DNA of 64,000 nt from Chloroflexota bacterium (GTDB taxonomy: Bacteria > Chloroflexota > UBA6077 > SHYK01). Of the stretch, positions 53,162 to 61,814 are shown in pieces; position 1 is the stretch's first letter, and the number at the start of each line of letters is the position of its first letter. The translations under genes were made by a program, and so were the position numbers. The stretch spans positions 1 to 64,000 of the forward strand of contig DASRDP010000036.1 of NCBI GenBank assembly GCA_035652535.1, read 5' to 3'. The notes under the pieces were generated by a model that worked only from the letters and a program-made list of their open reading frames with translations, had not been told where the DNA came from and made no database searches.

Positions 53162-53983
53162 CTATTCCTGAACCTGGAACGCACGCACGGCCGGAACCAG
53201 CATCGCGGCGCCGAAGAGGGCAAGCACCGCGACTTCTTCCCCGATGGTCAACCCGTGCCCGAGCCACTCGATCCCCGAGGCTGCCTGTGCCGAGGCGCTC
53301 AGCGTCGCGCCCACGACTCGGCGCAGGGGGTCGACGCCGTATGCCACGGGATCGATGTGGGTGAGAACGGACAACCACGCGGGCGCCTGTTGCAGGGGAA
53401 AGAGCGCCCCGCTCAAGAAGAACATCGGCATGACGAGAAAGTTCATGACGACCTGGAAGCCCTCCATCGTCTTCATCCGTGCTGCGATGACGATGCCGAG
53501 GCTGGTCAGCGCGAAGGCGAGGAGCGCCATGATGGGGACCATCCGCAGCACCAAGTCCCAGGAGAGCGGAACCCCGGCCAGGGGGGCCAGGATGAGCAAG
53601 ATGCTTCCCTGCATCACCGCCTGGCTCGCGCCGCCGAGCGCCTTGCCCACGGCCACGGACCAGCGGCTGACCGGCGCCACGAGCACCTCTTTCAGGAACC
53701 CGAACTCCCGGTCCCACACGATGCTCATCGCCGAGAAGACCGACGTGAAGAGGACCGACATGGCGATCACACCGGGGAACAGGAACGCCACGTAGGTGCC
53801 ACCCTGCCCCAGCTGCGCGGCGCCGCCAACCGAACGGGAAAGGCCGGTCCCGAAAATGAACAGGTACAGCATCGGCTGCGCCAGCGCCGCCACAATTCGC
53901 ATCCGGTCCCGCGTGAATCGCCGGACGTCGCGAAGCCAGATCACGTACACGCCGCGCAGGTCCGCGCGAATCTGCCGTGTCAT
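53162..53983 (-). CDS. ABC-2 type exporter permease, DrrB-like
   Basis: A 273-residue permease with six helices. The N-terminal RDVRRFTRDRMRIVAALAQPMLYLFIFGTGLS and the conserved VWDREFGFLKEVLVAPVSRW, then MKTMEGFQVVMNFLVMPMFFLSGALFP, mark the ABC-2/DrrB family. The ATG at 53983 overlaps the ATPase stop. It exports drugs, lipids or polysaccharide precursors; the substrate is unknown. Confidence 0.92.
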   Translation of the reverse strand: MTRQIRADLRGVYVIWLRDVRRFTRDRMRIVAALAQPMLYLFIFGTGLSRSVGGAAQLGQGGTYVAFLFPGVIAMSVLFTSVFSAMSIVWDREFGFLKEVLVAPVSRWSVAVGKALGGASQAVMQGSILLILAPLAGVPLSWDLVLRMVPIMALLAFALTSLGIVIAARMKTMEGFQVVMNFLVMPMFFLSGALFPLQQAPAWLSVLTHIDPVAYGVDPLRRVVGATLSASAQAASGIEWLGHGLTIGEEVAVLALFGAAMLVPAVRAFQVQE

Positions 53984-54951
53984 CGCTGCATCCTCCCTGC
54001 CCACGCGCGCATCGCTTCCATGCCGGTCGCTTCCTGCTCCCGGATCGCGCGGCCGGTCAGCTTCATGAATACGTCGTCGAGGGTCGGGCGGCTCAGGCTG
54101 ACCGCGCGGACCTTTCCGCCGAGCGCCCGAATGAGCCGCGGGATGAACTCTTCTCCGTGCACGACCTCCAGGCGAAGCTCTTCGCCGCGAGGCACAGCCT
54201 CGAGCTCGAACTGTTGCTGAATCTCCCGAATCGCTTGCTCATTGTCCGTCGTCGTTATGGTGATGATGTCCCCGCCCACCATCGCCTTCAGATTGTCCGG
54301 CGTGTCGAGCGCCACCAGGCTCCCATGGTCGATGACGCCGATGCGATCGCAGTACTCCGCTTCGTCCATGTAGTGGGTCGTGAGAAAGATCGTGAGGTCC
54401 TCGCGGTCGCGGAGGTCCAGGATGTACTCCCAGATGTGGCGGCGCGTCTGCGGATCGAGGCCGATCGTCGGCTCGTCGAGGAAGAGCACCCGCGGACGGT
54501 GGAGCAGGCCGCGGGCTATCTCCAGGCGGCGCCGCATACCACCCGAAAAGCTCCGCACGAGATCGTCCCGGCGGTCCCACAGCTCCACCATGCGCATCAA
54601 TTGTTCCGCGCGCTCGCGGGCCTCCCGCCGTGGCACGTCATAGATGTAGGCGTGAAAGTCGAGATTCTCCAGGGCGGTGAGCTGAACGTCGAGCGTGGGG
54701 TCCTGGAAGATGAGACCGATGGACCGCCGAACCAGAGATGGCTGACGAACGACGTCGTACCCGTTGACGGTCACGGTTCCCCGCGTGGGTCGGAGGAGCG
54801 TGCACAGGATGCTGATGGTCGTCGTCTTCCCCGCGCCGTTGGGGCCGAGAAAGCCAAATACTTCGCCCGACCGGACCTGAAAGCTGACGTGGTCCACAGC
54901 GGTCAGCTCGCCAAACCGCTTGACGAGGTCCTCGACAGCGATCGCGTTCAT
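53980..54951 (-). CDS. ABC-2 type exporter ATPase, DrrA-like
   Basis: A 323-residue ATPase. Walker A is GPNGAGKTT, the Q-loop is IFQDPTLD, the signature is FSGGMRRR, Walker B is VLFLDEPTIGLD and the H-loop is TTHYMDEAEYCD. A C-terminal DrrA-type domain of about 80 residues ends LSRPTLDDVFMKLTG. The ATG at 54951, behind GAGGATCAA, fits the family start; the longer frame is rejected. It forms a coupled pair with the permease. Confidence 0.95.
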   Translation of the reverse strand: MNAIAVEDLVKRFGELTAVDHVSFQVRSGEVFGFLGPNGAGKTTTISILCTLLRPTRGTVTVNGYDVVRQPSLVRRSIGLIFQDPTLDVQLTALENLDFHAYIYDVPRREARERAEQLMRMVELWDRRDDLVRSFSGGMRRRLEIARGLLHRPRVLFLDEPTIGLDPQTRRHIWEYILDLRDREDLTIFLTTHYMDEAEYCDRIGVIDHGSLVALDTPDNLKAMVGGDIITITTTDNEQAIREIQQQFELEAVPRGEELRLEVVHGEEFIPRLIRALGGKVRAVSLSRPTLDDVFMKLTGRAIREQEATGMEAMRAWAGRMQR

Positions 54952-54998
54952 TTGATCCTCAACCGCGACAGCCCAGGCCGGCGGTTGAGGGCTCCTCG

Positions 54999-55259
54999 CT
55001 AAACCGCTTTTCGAGCCTCGGCGATGAGCTGGTGGCCGCAGGAGCCGCAGAACCGGTCGCCCGGCTGCACCGGCGCGTGACACTGTGGGCAACCAGACGC
55101 CGGCGCGGCGGCGGGCGCTTCGTCTTCGTGCACGGCGCGGCGAAACTCGCGGATGCCCTGGCCAAGGGACTTGCCCGCGTCGGCGAGCTTCCCAGCGCCG
55201 AATAAGATCAGCGCGAGAAAGAGGACGATGATGAGCTCGGGCGCTCCGAGACTTGGCAT
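54999..55259 (-). CDS. tatA: TatA/TatE-like Tat translocase subunit with C-terminal zinc ribbon
   Basis: An 86-residue protein. The N-terminus ELIIVLFLALILFGAGKLADAGKSLGQGIREFRRAV has the TatA membrane helix, the FGAGKL hinge and the amphipathic helix. The rest is unusual: CPQC and CGSC separated by 11 residues form a four-Cys zinc ribbon. Most TatA proteins end in an acidic disordered tail. No tatC is in the window. It lies between pckG and the ABC exporter on the same strand. Confidence 0.9.
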   Translation of the reverse strand: MPSLGAPELIIVLFLALILFGAGKLADAGKSLGQGIREFRRAVHEDEAPAAAPASGCPQCHAPVQPGDRFCGSCGHQLIAEARKAV

Positions 55260-55312
55260 TCCATGCCTCCCTGATTGGGTGCTTAAGTGTAGTTCCGCGA
55301 CGGCAAACGGCG

Positions 55313-57079
55313 CTACTTCACGAGTGACGCCGTCAGGCCGAGGCGCGTGCTGAGCGCCCGGTGCTGCTCGCGAAGCTCCGCGGGAAGCTGTTCGCCAAAC
55401 TGGGCCAGGAACGCCGCGTGGTCTTCAACCTCCGGCTCCCACGCGTCACGGTCCACCTCCAGGAGCGCGCGGACGCGGTCTGCCGGCAGCTCGAGCTCGT
55501 CGGCTCCGATGTCCGCCCCGTCCGGTACGAGCCCGACGGGTGTTTCCCGGGCGGCGCTCGTTCCGCGGCCGGTTACGCGCTCATAGATCCATCGTAGGAC
55601 GCGCATGTTCTCGCCGAAGCCGGGCCAGACGAACTTGCCGTGCTCGTCGCGGCGGAACCAGTTGACCTGGAATATCTTGGGCGGATGGCTGGCGCGTTGG
55701 CCCATCTCGAGCCAGTGGCCCCAGTAATCGGCCATGTTGTAGCCGCAGAACGGAAGCATCGCCATGGGATCGTGCCGCAGGACGCCGACAGCGCCGGTCG
55801 CCGCCGCCGTCGTCTCGGATCCCATCGTGGCGCCCACGTAGACGCCGTGCTCCCATCCCAAGCTCTCAAAGACCAGCGGCACGGTCGTCGCTCGCCGTCC
55901 TCCGAACAGGATCGCCGAGATGGGCACGCCTTCGGCGTCTTCCCAGTGGGACGAGAGCACCGGATTCTGGGCAGCGGGGGCCGTGAACCGCGAGTTGGGA
56001 TGGGCCGCCGGCGCGCCCGCCTGCGGCGTCCAGGGGTTGCCTTGCCAGTCGGTCAGGCGCTCGGGTACCGGTCCATCGATTCCCTCCCACCACACGCGAC
56101 GGTCGTCAGTCATGGCGACGTTGGTGAAGATCGTGTTCGCGCGCACCGTCGCCATCGCGTTCGGGTTCGTCTGGAAGTTCGTGCCCGGGGCCACGCCGAA
56201 GTAGCCGCTCTCGGGATTGATCGCCCACAGCCGTCCGTCGGGGCCGACGTTGAGCCAGCAGATGTCCTCGCCGATCGTACGGACGGTCCATCCGTCGGCC
56301 TCAAAGGGCGAGCGCAGCATCGCCAGGTTGGTCTTGCCGCACGCGCTCGGGAACGCGCCGGCGACGTAGATCGGGTCCGAGTCCGGTGCGCGCAGCTCGA
56401 GAATCAGCATGTGCTCCGCCATCCATGCGCTGTCCCGGCCCATGACCGAAGCGATCCGGAGCGCGAAGCATTTCTTCCCAAGCAGCGCGTTGCCCCCATA
56501 CCCGGAGCCGACACTCCAGATGGTGCGGTCTGCCGGGAAGTGGAGGATGAACCGACGATCCGGGGAGAGGTCACCGACCGAGTGAATGCCGGGCACCCAT
56601 TCCTCATTTCCGTTCAGACGCTCCATGGCCGGCTGCCCCATCCGCGTCATGATTCGCATGTTGGCGACCACGTAGGGGCTATCGGTCACTTCGACCCCAA
56701 CCTTGCTGTACGGTGAATCCACGGGGCCCATGATGTAGGGCACGACGTACATGGTGCGACCACGCATGGCGCCGTTGAAAAGCGGCCAAACGCGCTCGCG
56801 CGCCTCGCTTGGCGACATCCAATTGTTCGTTGGGCCGGCGTCCTCCTCGCGCTCGGAGCATATAAAGGTGAGGTGCTCCGTCCGGGCCACGTCGGTGGGA
56901 TTGCTGCGATGCAGATAGCAGCCGGGATACGCCTGCTGGTTCAGCTGGATGAGCGTGCCGCTCTCCAGCATCTCCCCCACGAGCCGCTCATACTCGGCGT
57001 CGCTGCCATCGCACCACGCGATTCGATCCGGACGCGTCGTTTGGGCTACGCCATCTACCCACTGTTCGACGGATGACAT
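55313..57079 (-). CDS. pckG: Phosphoenolpyruvate carboxykinase (GTP)
   Basis: A 588-residue gluconeogenic enzyme interconverting oxaloacetate and PEP with GTP. FPSACGKTNLAM is the kinase-1 loop with the active-site Cys. The PEP/oxaloacetate and metal site regions are IGEDICWLNVG and GVAPGTNFQTNPNAM. The guanine site is in FPGFGENMRVLRWI. The ATG at 57079 with AGAGG eight bases upstream was preferred to the GTG at 57088. Isolated gene, normal length. Confidence 0.97.
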   Translation of the reverse strand: MSSVEQWVDGVAQTTRPDRIAWCDGSDAEYERLVGEMLESGTLIQLNQQAYPGCYLHRSNPTDVARTEHLTFICSEREEDAGPTNNWMSPSEARERVWPLFNGAMRGRTMYVVPYIMGPVDSPYSKVGVEVTDSPYVVANMRIMTRMGQPAMERLNGNEEWVPGIHSVGDLSPDRRFILHFPADRTIWSVGSGYGGNALLGKKCFALRIASVMGRDSAWMAEHMLILELRAPDSDPIYVAGAFPSACGKTNLAMLRSPFEADGWTVRTIGEDICWLNVGPDGRLWAINPESGYFGVAPGTNFQTNPNAMATVRANTIFTNVAMTDDRRVWWEGIDGPVPERLTDWQGNPWTPQAGAPAAHPNSRFTAPAAQNPVLSSHWEDAEGVPISAILFGGRRATTVPLVFESLGWEHGVYVGATMGSETTAAATGAVGVLRHDPMAMLPFCGYNMADYWGHWLEMGQRASHPPKIFQVNWFRRDEHGKFVWPGFGENMRVLRWIYERVTGRGTSAARETPVGLVPDGADIGADELELPADRVRALLEVDRDAWEPEVEDHAAFLAQFGEQLPAELREQHRALSTRLGLTASLVK

Positions 57080-57108
57080 CGTCGTCACCTCTCCCGCTCA
57101 TCTTTGTC

Positions 57109-57114
57109 AGTATA
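57109..57114 (-). promoter_or_regulatory. TATACT -10 element for pckG
   Basis: On the minus strand TATACT lies 30 bases before the ATG at 57079. The context CGCTATACT is identical to that at 9789. No good -35. Confidence 0.35.
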
Positions 57115-57177
57115 GCGACGGCGGCGCACTCGCCCGACCCGAGCGCCGGATCTCGCATGCTACGGACGCCGGAGCGG

Positions 57178-58764
57178 CTACTCCCCGCGCTCTCGCGCCG
57201 CGTCGATGAGCACTTCCCGGAGCCCGGCCCAGTTCTTGGCCAGCACCGTGAAGTCGTCGCGCCCGAGCGTCAGGACGTTGACCGGGGACACTGCGCGCAC
57301 GGTTGCGTTTCGCGTGCCCGCGTGAAGCAGGGCCAGCTCGCCGAAGTAGTCGCCCTGGCGCAGGTGGGTGATGGGGTGCTCGCTCCCGTCTTGAGCATAG
57401 CGCACAACTTCCACCTCGCCGGTCGTGATCACGTAGAACAGATCGCCGATATCTCCCTGTTGCACGATCACGTCGCCTGGCTCGTAGTGAGCGCGGCCCA
57501 CGCGCTCTCCGCGGGCCAGGGGGAGCTGCGTGATGTCGCGCCCAAACAGGAGATCGAGAGTCCAGTCGAGCGCCACGCGCGCCTTCCGCGAGAGGCCGGG
57601 CAGCTTCGCGAGATAGACGGTGCGCCACATGAACCACGCGATGAAGCCCGCGATCCGGAACCGGAGGATCTCGGCGACCGCCGAACGGTGGCCCAGGGAC
57701 ACGAACTGGCCCAGCCCAGGAAAATCGAAGGAGCGTGGCGCATCACCCCGCAGGCGCGCCACGATGTTGCGCGCGACGAGCTTGCCTTCCCGCTGAGCGA
57801 ACTGGGCCGTCGGCGGGGCGAGGGCTCCGGTCGCCTGGTTCGGGACCGCGGCGCAGTCTCCCAGCGCCCACACGTCCGGCCAACCCTCCACCTCGAGCGA
57901 CGAGGACACGACGATGCGGCCGCGCTCGTCCTTGGAACATGGGAGCTTCCCGATGAGGGGATTCGTCGCGGTACCGATCGTGCATACGAGGGTGCGAGTC
58001 GCGATCGGGTCGGCGTCTTTGATGAGCGCCTCGTCCTCGGTCGCGCCGCCGAGCATGGTCTCGAGCCGCACCTCGATCCCGCGGCGCTCGAGATGCTTCA
58101 GAGCAAAGGCTGCCAGGTTCTCGTTCAGCTCCGGGAGGATGCGGTTTCCGGCATGGAGCAGAACGACGCGAATGTCGTCGGCCCGTACGCGGTGGTAATA
58201 GCGCCTCGTCTGGTGGACAAAGTCGTTCAGCTCCGCGACCATCTCGACGCCCGAGAAACCGCCCCCGGCGACGACAAAGGTCAGGAGCTCGCGGCGCCGC
58301 GCCGGGTCCGTTTCGACGTCCGCCTCTTCCAGCATGTTAATGATGTGATTCCGAAGGTAAAGCGCATCGCCGATGGTCTTCAGCCCGAGGGCGTGCTGGG
58401 CCATCCCCGTGAGCTCAGAGAAATTGGTGACGGCGCCAACAGCGACCACGAGCGTGTCGTAGAAGATCGGCGTGACCGCGCCGTGCGGTCCGTGGGACAC
58501 GAAGACGGTCTTCTTGTCCAGATCGATCTGATCGACCAGTCCGAGGGTCACAGTCGCCCGCGGGCAGAGCTGGCGAATCGGGCTGAGGATGTGATGCGCC
58601 TCGATGCTGCCACCCGCCACTTCCGGCAGCATCGGGTGAAAAAGAAGAAAGTTGTCCCGGCTGACCATCGTCACATCCGCGTCGCGCACGGGGAGTCGGC
58701 GCTGCAGCTCCTGCGCGACTGCCACGCCCGCAAACCCGCCGCCGACGATGACGATGCGCGTCAT
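57178..58764 (-). CDS. Type II NADH dehydrogenase fused to a cyclic-nucleotide-binding domain
   Basis: A 528-residue protein. Residues 1-400 form an NDH-2 flavoprotein that passes electrons from NADH to quinone: FAD site IVIVGGGFAGVAVAQ, NADH site VVAGGGFSGVEM, and the FAD contact LGDCAAVP with TAQFAQREG. A hydrophobic hairpin (AGFIAWFMWRTVYL) fits membrane attachment. From about 410 on there is a Crp/PKA-type cyclic-nucleotide-binding domain: YEPGDVIVQQGDIGDLFYVITTGEVEVV, then FGELALLHAGTRNATVRA, the phosphate-binding cassette with Glu and Arg. The fusion suggests control by cAMP or a related signal. Confidence 0.93.
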   Translation of the reverse strand: MTRIVIVGGGFAGVAVAQELQRRLPVRDADVTMVSRDNFLLFHPMLPEVAGGSIEAHHILSPIRQLCPRATVTLGLVDQIDLDKKTVFVSHGPHGAVTPIFYDTLVVAVGAVTNFSELTGMAQHALGLKTIGDALYLRNHIINMLEEADVETDPARRRELLTFVVAGGGFSGVEMVAELNDFVHQTRRYYHRVRADDIRVVLLHAGNRILPELNENLAAFALKHLERRGIEVRLETMLGGATEDEALIKDADPIATRTLVCTIGTATNPLIGKLPCSKDERGRIVVSSSLEVEGWPDVWALGDCAAVPNQATGALAPPTAQFAQREGKLVARNIVARLRGDAPRSFDFPGLGQFVSLGHRSAVAEILRFRIAGFIAWFMWRTVYLAKLPGLSRKARVALDWTLDLLFGRDITQLPLARGERVGRAHYEPGDVIVQQGDIGDLFYVITTGEVEVVRYAQDGSEHPITHLRQGDYFGELALLHAGTRNATVRAVSPVNVLTLGRDDFTVLAKNWAGLREVLIDAARERGE

Positions 58765-58987
58765 GACGGTGCAGGATACGCCCCCGGAACGGCGAGTGCA
58801 ACGGACGCTGGCAGAGCCGCCGAGACGGTGGGTTCAGGTCCCCTTGGATGCCACGAACGATTCGGTCCTGGCGACCGGTCAACCACAGCGGTTGGAGCTC
58901 CTTCTCTCGACGGCGCTGCCGCTGATCCCGCACTATTACACGCCGATCCTCACCGCACGTGTCGCGGACGTTCGACCAGGGGCGTGA
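58763..58987 (+). CDS. Small hypothetical protein, doubtful
   Basis: A 74-codon frame starting at an ATG that overlaps, divergently, the NDH-2 start. The product includes RRWVQVPLDATNDSVLATGQ and LSTALPLIPHYYTPILTARVADV. No motif and no clear ribosome-binding site. It fills most of the gap between NDH-2 and the SDR gene. It may be a real small protein or chance coding. Confidence 0.3.
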   Translation: MTVQDTPPERRVQRTLAEPPRRWVQVPLDATNDSVLATGQPQRLELLLSTALPLIPHYYTPILTARVADVRPGA

Positions 58988-59017
58988 CAACTGAGCAGAG
59001 GCGTGGGAGGGGAAGCC

Positions 59018-59779
59018 ATGGAGCTGGCATATCGGCGCGGTGACGAGCTTGAAGGGAAGGTCGCGCTCGTCGTCGGCGGGTCGCGAAACATCGGACGAGG
59101 CGTCGCCCGTGCCCTCGCCGCGGCCGGAGCCGGCGTGATGGTCAACGCCCGCACGTCAGAGGATGAGGCGCGGGCGACGGTCGATCTCATCCGGAGCGAG
59201 GACGGGCGGGCCGCATATCACCTGGCGGATGTGACCGATCCCGCAGCCGTCGAAGTCCTCATCGCGGACACTGTCCGTCACTTCGGCCGACTGGACATCC
59301 TCTCGATCAATCAGACGCTGCGCGCGAGCGCGCCCATCGAGCGCATCTCCTACGAGGAGTTCCGCCGGGTCGTCGCGGTGACCCTCGACGGCTCGTGGCT
59401 GTGCTGCAAGGCGGCCGTGCCCCACCTGACCGCGGCTGGCGGCGGAGCGATCGTCATGATGGGCGGGCAGGCGGCGATCACGGGCTCGCGCGCAGGCTCG
59501 CACGTCTCCGCCGCGAAGCACGGGCTCCTCGGTCTCACTCGGTCGCTGGCGAAGGAGCTGGCGTCCCGGCACATCACCGTGAACCTGATCCACCCCTATG
59601 CGATCGACACCCAGCGGGTGGCCGCGTCCGATCACCCCCACGAAAGCACCACCACGCCCATTGGCCGCATGGGCCGCGTCGAGGAGGTGGCCGCCCTCGT
59701 CCGCCACCTGTGCGGGCCGGCAGGCGGCTACATCACGGGCCAGAGCATCTTCGTCAACGGCGGCGCGTTCATCCCCTAA
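59018..59779 (+). CDS. SDR-fold protein with altered active site
   Basis: A 253-residue Rossmann-fold protein of the short-chain dehydrogenase/reductase family. The nucleotide site is VVGGSRNIGRGVARAL in place of TGxxxGIG. The NNAG motif reads SINQT. The catalytic YxxxK is VSAAK (about residues 161-165): the Tyr is Val, although the Lys remains. The catalytic Ser is replaced in VMMGGQAAI. C-terminal GGYITGQSIFVNGGAFIP is normal. GGAGGGG precedes the ATG at 59018. It may bind cofactor without classical reductase chemistry. Confidence 0.88.
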   Translation: MELAYRRGDELEGKVALVVGGSRNIGRGVARALAAAGAGVMVNARTSEDEARATVDLIRSEDGRAAYHLADVTDPAAVEVLIADTVRHFGRLDILSINQTLRASAPIERISYEEFRRVVAVTLDGSWLCCKAAVPHLTAAGGGAIVMMGGQAAITGSRAGSHVSAAKHGLLGLTRSLAKELASRHITVNLIHPYAIDTQRVAASDHPHESTTTPIGRMGRVEEVAALVRHLCGPAGGYITGQSIFVNGGAFIP

Positions 59780-59869
59780 TCAGGATCTCGATCCACTCCT
59801 GGGCGTAGGCACAGGGCAAAGAGCGGCGGGAGCTTGCGGGATCGTGACGGAAGGGCGCGAAGGCGGGAA

Positions 59870-59875
59870 TATAAT
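59870..59875 (+). promoter_or_regulatory. Consensus -10 TATAAT before the LysR gene
   Basis: A perfect TATAAT 40 bases before the ATG at 59915. A GTGACG 20 bases upstream is too distant to be a good -35, so an activator may be needed. Confidence 0.4.
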
Positions 59876-59914
59876 GAGCACACCCCGCCATCCCCCTGAG
59901 GTTGTGCACTGGCT

Positions 59915-60835
59915 ATGACGGAGCTGAACTTTCACCAGCTCCGCATCTTTTACATGGTCGCGCAGCTCCGCAGCTTCTCGCGCGCTGCCCGCCAGCTGGC
60001 CATCTCGCAACCGGCCGTTTCCGCACAGGTCCGCCAGTTCGAAGAAGATCTCGGGCTGGTCCTCGTCGACCGCACCAAGCATCGGGTCGGGCTCACGGAC
60101 GCGGGACGCTCGGTCGCCGCCTACGCCCAGCGGATCTTTGGCATGTCAGACGAGCTGGCCGCGACCATCGACCGGCTCCATCGGAACCTCGAGGGCCACC
60201 TCACCATTGGGGCCAGCCCCACCATTGGGGAATACCTTCTCCCGCAGTTCCTGGCGCAATACCGGAGACACTATCCGTCCGTCACCATTCGCGTCGATAT
60301 CGCACCGACACGGGTCATCGGCGACCGCCTGCGCGCCCGCGAGCTGCAGCTCGGATTTGCTGTCAACCCCGAGCCATCCGACGAGTTCGAGGCTCGTCCA
60401 TTTGCGTCAGACGAGCTTCTGCTCGTCGGCCCCCCGGGGCACCCGCTCCTCGGTGCGCAATCGGCCGGGCGGGCCGACCTGGCGGCCATGGAATTCGTGA
60501 TGGGTCCCTCGACGTCGTCGCTTCGCCGGGCTGCCGAGGCGCGCCTCGCAGAGCTGAACGTCGCGCCGCGCGTCGTGCTCGAAGTCGGGTCGAGCCAGGC
60601 CATAAAGCAGGCGGTGATGGCCAACATCGGCGTCGGGGTGCTGTCCGAGGCGGCAGTCCGCCTCGAGCTGGAGATGGGGAGGCTCGGCAGCATTGGCCGG
60701 GGCGGTTTCAATTGCCAGCGTCAGCTGTGCGTGCTGGTCCCGAAAGCCGAAGAGATCGGCGAGACCGCGCGCGGCCTCCTGGAGATCGTGCTGCCGCAGC
60801 GCGCGGACGAGCGGGAGACTGGCGGCGATCTGTAA
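59915..60835 (+). CDS. LysR-family transcriptional regulator
   Basis: A 306-residue regulator. The N-terminal winged helix-turn-helix is FHQLRIFYMVAQLRSFSRAARQLAISQPAVSAQVRQFEEDLGLVLVDR. The rest is a two-lobed effector-binding domain (LTIGASPTIGEYLLPQFLAQY, then LLLVGPPGHPL and SSQAIKQAVMANIGVGVLSE), of the CysB/CbbR-like type. It lies 135 bases behind the SDR-fold gene on the same strand with its own -10 element. The target and effector are unknown. Confidence 0.95.
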   Translation: MTELNFHQLRIFYMVAQLRSFSRAARQLAISQPAVSAQVRQFEEDLGLVLVDRTKHRVGLTDAGRSVAAYAQRIFGMSDELAATIDRLHRNLEGHLTIGASPTIGEYLLPQFLAQYRRHYPSVTIRVDIAPTRVIGDRLRARELQLGFAVNPEPSDEFEARPFASDELLLVGPPGHPLLGAQSAGRADLAAMEFVMGPSTSSLRRAAEARLAELNVAPRVVLEVGSSQAIKQAVMANIGVGVLSEAAVRLELEMGRLGSIGRGGFNCQRQLCVLVPKAEEIGETARGLLEIVLPQRADERETGGDL

Positions 60836-60844
60836 CCGGGCGCA

Positions 60845-60870
60845 ATCTTGGTAATAAATCTTGGTAATAA
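60845..60870. repeat. 13-bp tandem duplication
   Basis: ATCTTGGTAATAA occurs twice in direct contact (60845-60857 and 60858-60870), 9 bases after the LysR stop and 48 before the next start. It makes an AT-rich patch that could hold the promoter of the membrane-protein gene. Confidence 0.7.
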
Positions 60871-60918
60871 TGGAGACGGCAATCGTCGGTCGCGGGCGAC
60901 GCGCGGTGCGGAGGACCA

Positions 60919-61674
60919 GTGCAGCGACGGGTCATAGGCGATCCCAAGGCCGGGCTCACCCTCCGCATCTCCGAAACTCCGACGACGATGACCCTCGAGG
61001 CGCGGCCCGATCCCGTCATGCTGTACATCGTCCTCGCGGCAGCGGGCGCGGCCGGCCTCATCGGCACCCTGGCGTCATCACCGCCGGCTGGCGTGTTGAG
61101 CTTTCTCGCGCTCGTCTTCCTGTTCCTGCCATTAATCAGCGTGCTCGCCTTCAACGCGGTGCGGATTCGATGCGTCTCGGTCATCGACCGGGAGCGCGAC
61201 ACCCTGGAGATTCAGGAGCAATCGTATACGCGCCGCTCCCGGGACGTTCACCCGCTCGAGGATGTCGAGGGGGTCCAGGTGCGGAAGATGCCGCCGGGCC
61301 CGCTCTCAGGTGGCGCGTGGGCCTTCGGGCTCTTCCTGGTGCTGCGGGACGCGGATTACCTGGCCGCCTGGAGTAACAATGAGGTCACTATCGGTCAGGA
61401 CGCGGCCCGCATCGCGCGCTTTCTCGACGTCCCGCTGGAGACGCCGGCGGACATCGCGGAGGCAGGCCGCAACAGAACGCGCGTCGTCCTGACAACCGGC
61501 ATCCTGTACCTGATTCCGATCCTGCTTGCGATCTCGGCGCTCGCTTTCATCTCCCAGGACATGCCGGGCATCCAGCCTTCGCTCGCGGGCTTCCTCGGGG
61601 CGGTCATGATCTCCCAGGTTGGCGCGCTGCTCGCGTTCGGTTATTACCGCATGCGTCGGCCATACGAGACATAA
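60919..61674 (+). CDS. Membrane protein of unknown function
   Basis: A 251-residue integral membrane protein with four predicted helices: two near the N-terminus (VMLYIVLAAAGAAGLIGTLA, LSFLALVFLFLPLISVLAF) and two near the C-terminus (VVLTTGILYLIPILLAISAL, FLGAVMISQVGALLAFGYY). Between them is a soluble segment with PH-like beta pattern (VSVIDRERDTLEIQEQSY, VQVRKMPPGPLSG, ALFLVLRDADYL-like). GTG 60919 is preceded by GGAGGA. I do not recognise a characterised family. Confidence 0.7.
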   Translation: MQRRVIGDPKAGLTLRISETPTTMTLEARPDPVMLYIVLAAAGAAGLIGTLASSPPAGVLSFLALVFLFLPLISVLAFNAVRIRCVSVIDRERDTLEIQEQSYTRRSRDVHPLEDVEGVQVRKMPPGPLSGGAWAFGLFLVLRDADYLAAWSNNEVTIGQDAARIARFLDVPLETPADIAEAGRNRTRVVLTTGILYLIPILLAISALAFISQDMPGIQPSLAGFLGAVMISQVGALLAFGYYRMRRPYET

Positions 61675-61779
61675 CGCATCCAGCGTCCATTCATTAGTCT
61701 TCACCGTCTGCAACCACTCCGGTAACCCTCACTGGTCATAACGATCGCCAAGCAGTCGCGTGAAGCAGTTCACGGCAAG

Positions 61780-61808
61780 TTGACACACGCGAAAAAGAGT
61801 GCAATACT
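61780..61808 (+). promoter_or_regulatory. Strong promoter for the Gly/Tyr-rich secreted protein
   Basis: TTGACA (61780-61785), exactly 17 bases, AATACT (61803-61808). It is the best sigma-70-type promoter in the window. Predicted start near 61815, leaving a leader of about 130 bases. Confidence 0.65.
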
Positions 61809-61814
61809 CGTCTC

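Noticed and set aside
51119-54220. A 1033-codon open frame on the plus strand
   Set aside because: It is antisense to four clear ABC-transporter genes and has the composition of a GC-rich shadow frame.
57073-59043. A 656-codon plus-strand open frame
   Set aside because: Antisense to NDH-2; low-complexity Arg/Asp-rich product without motifs.
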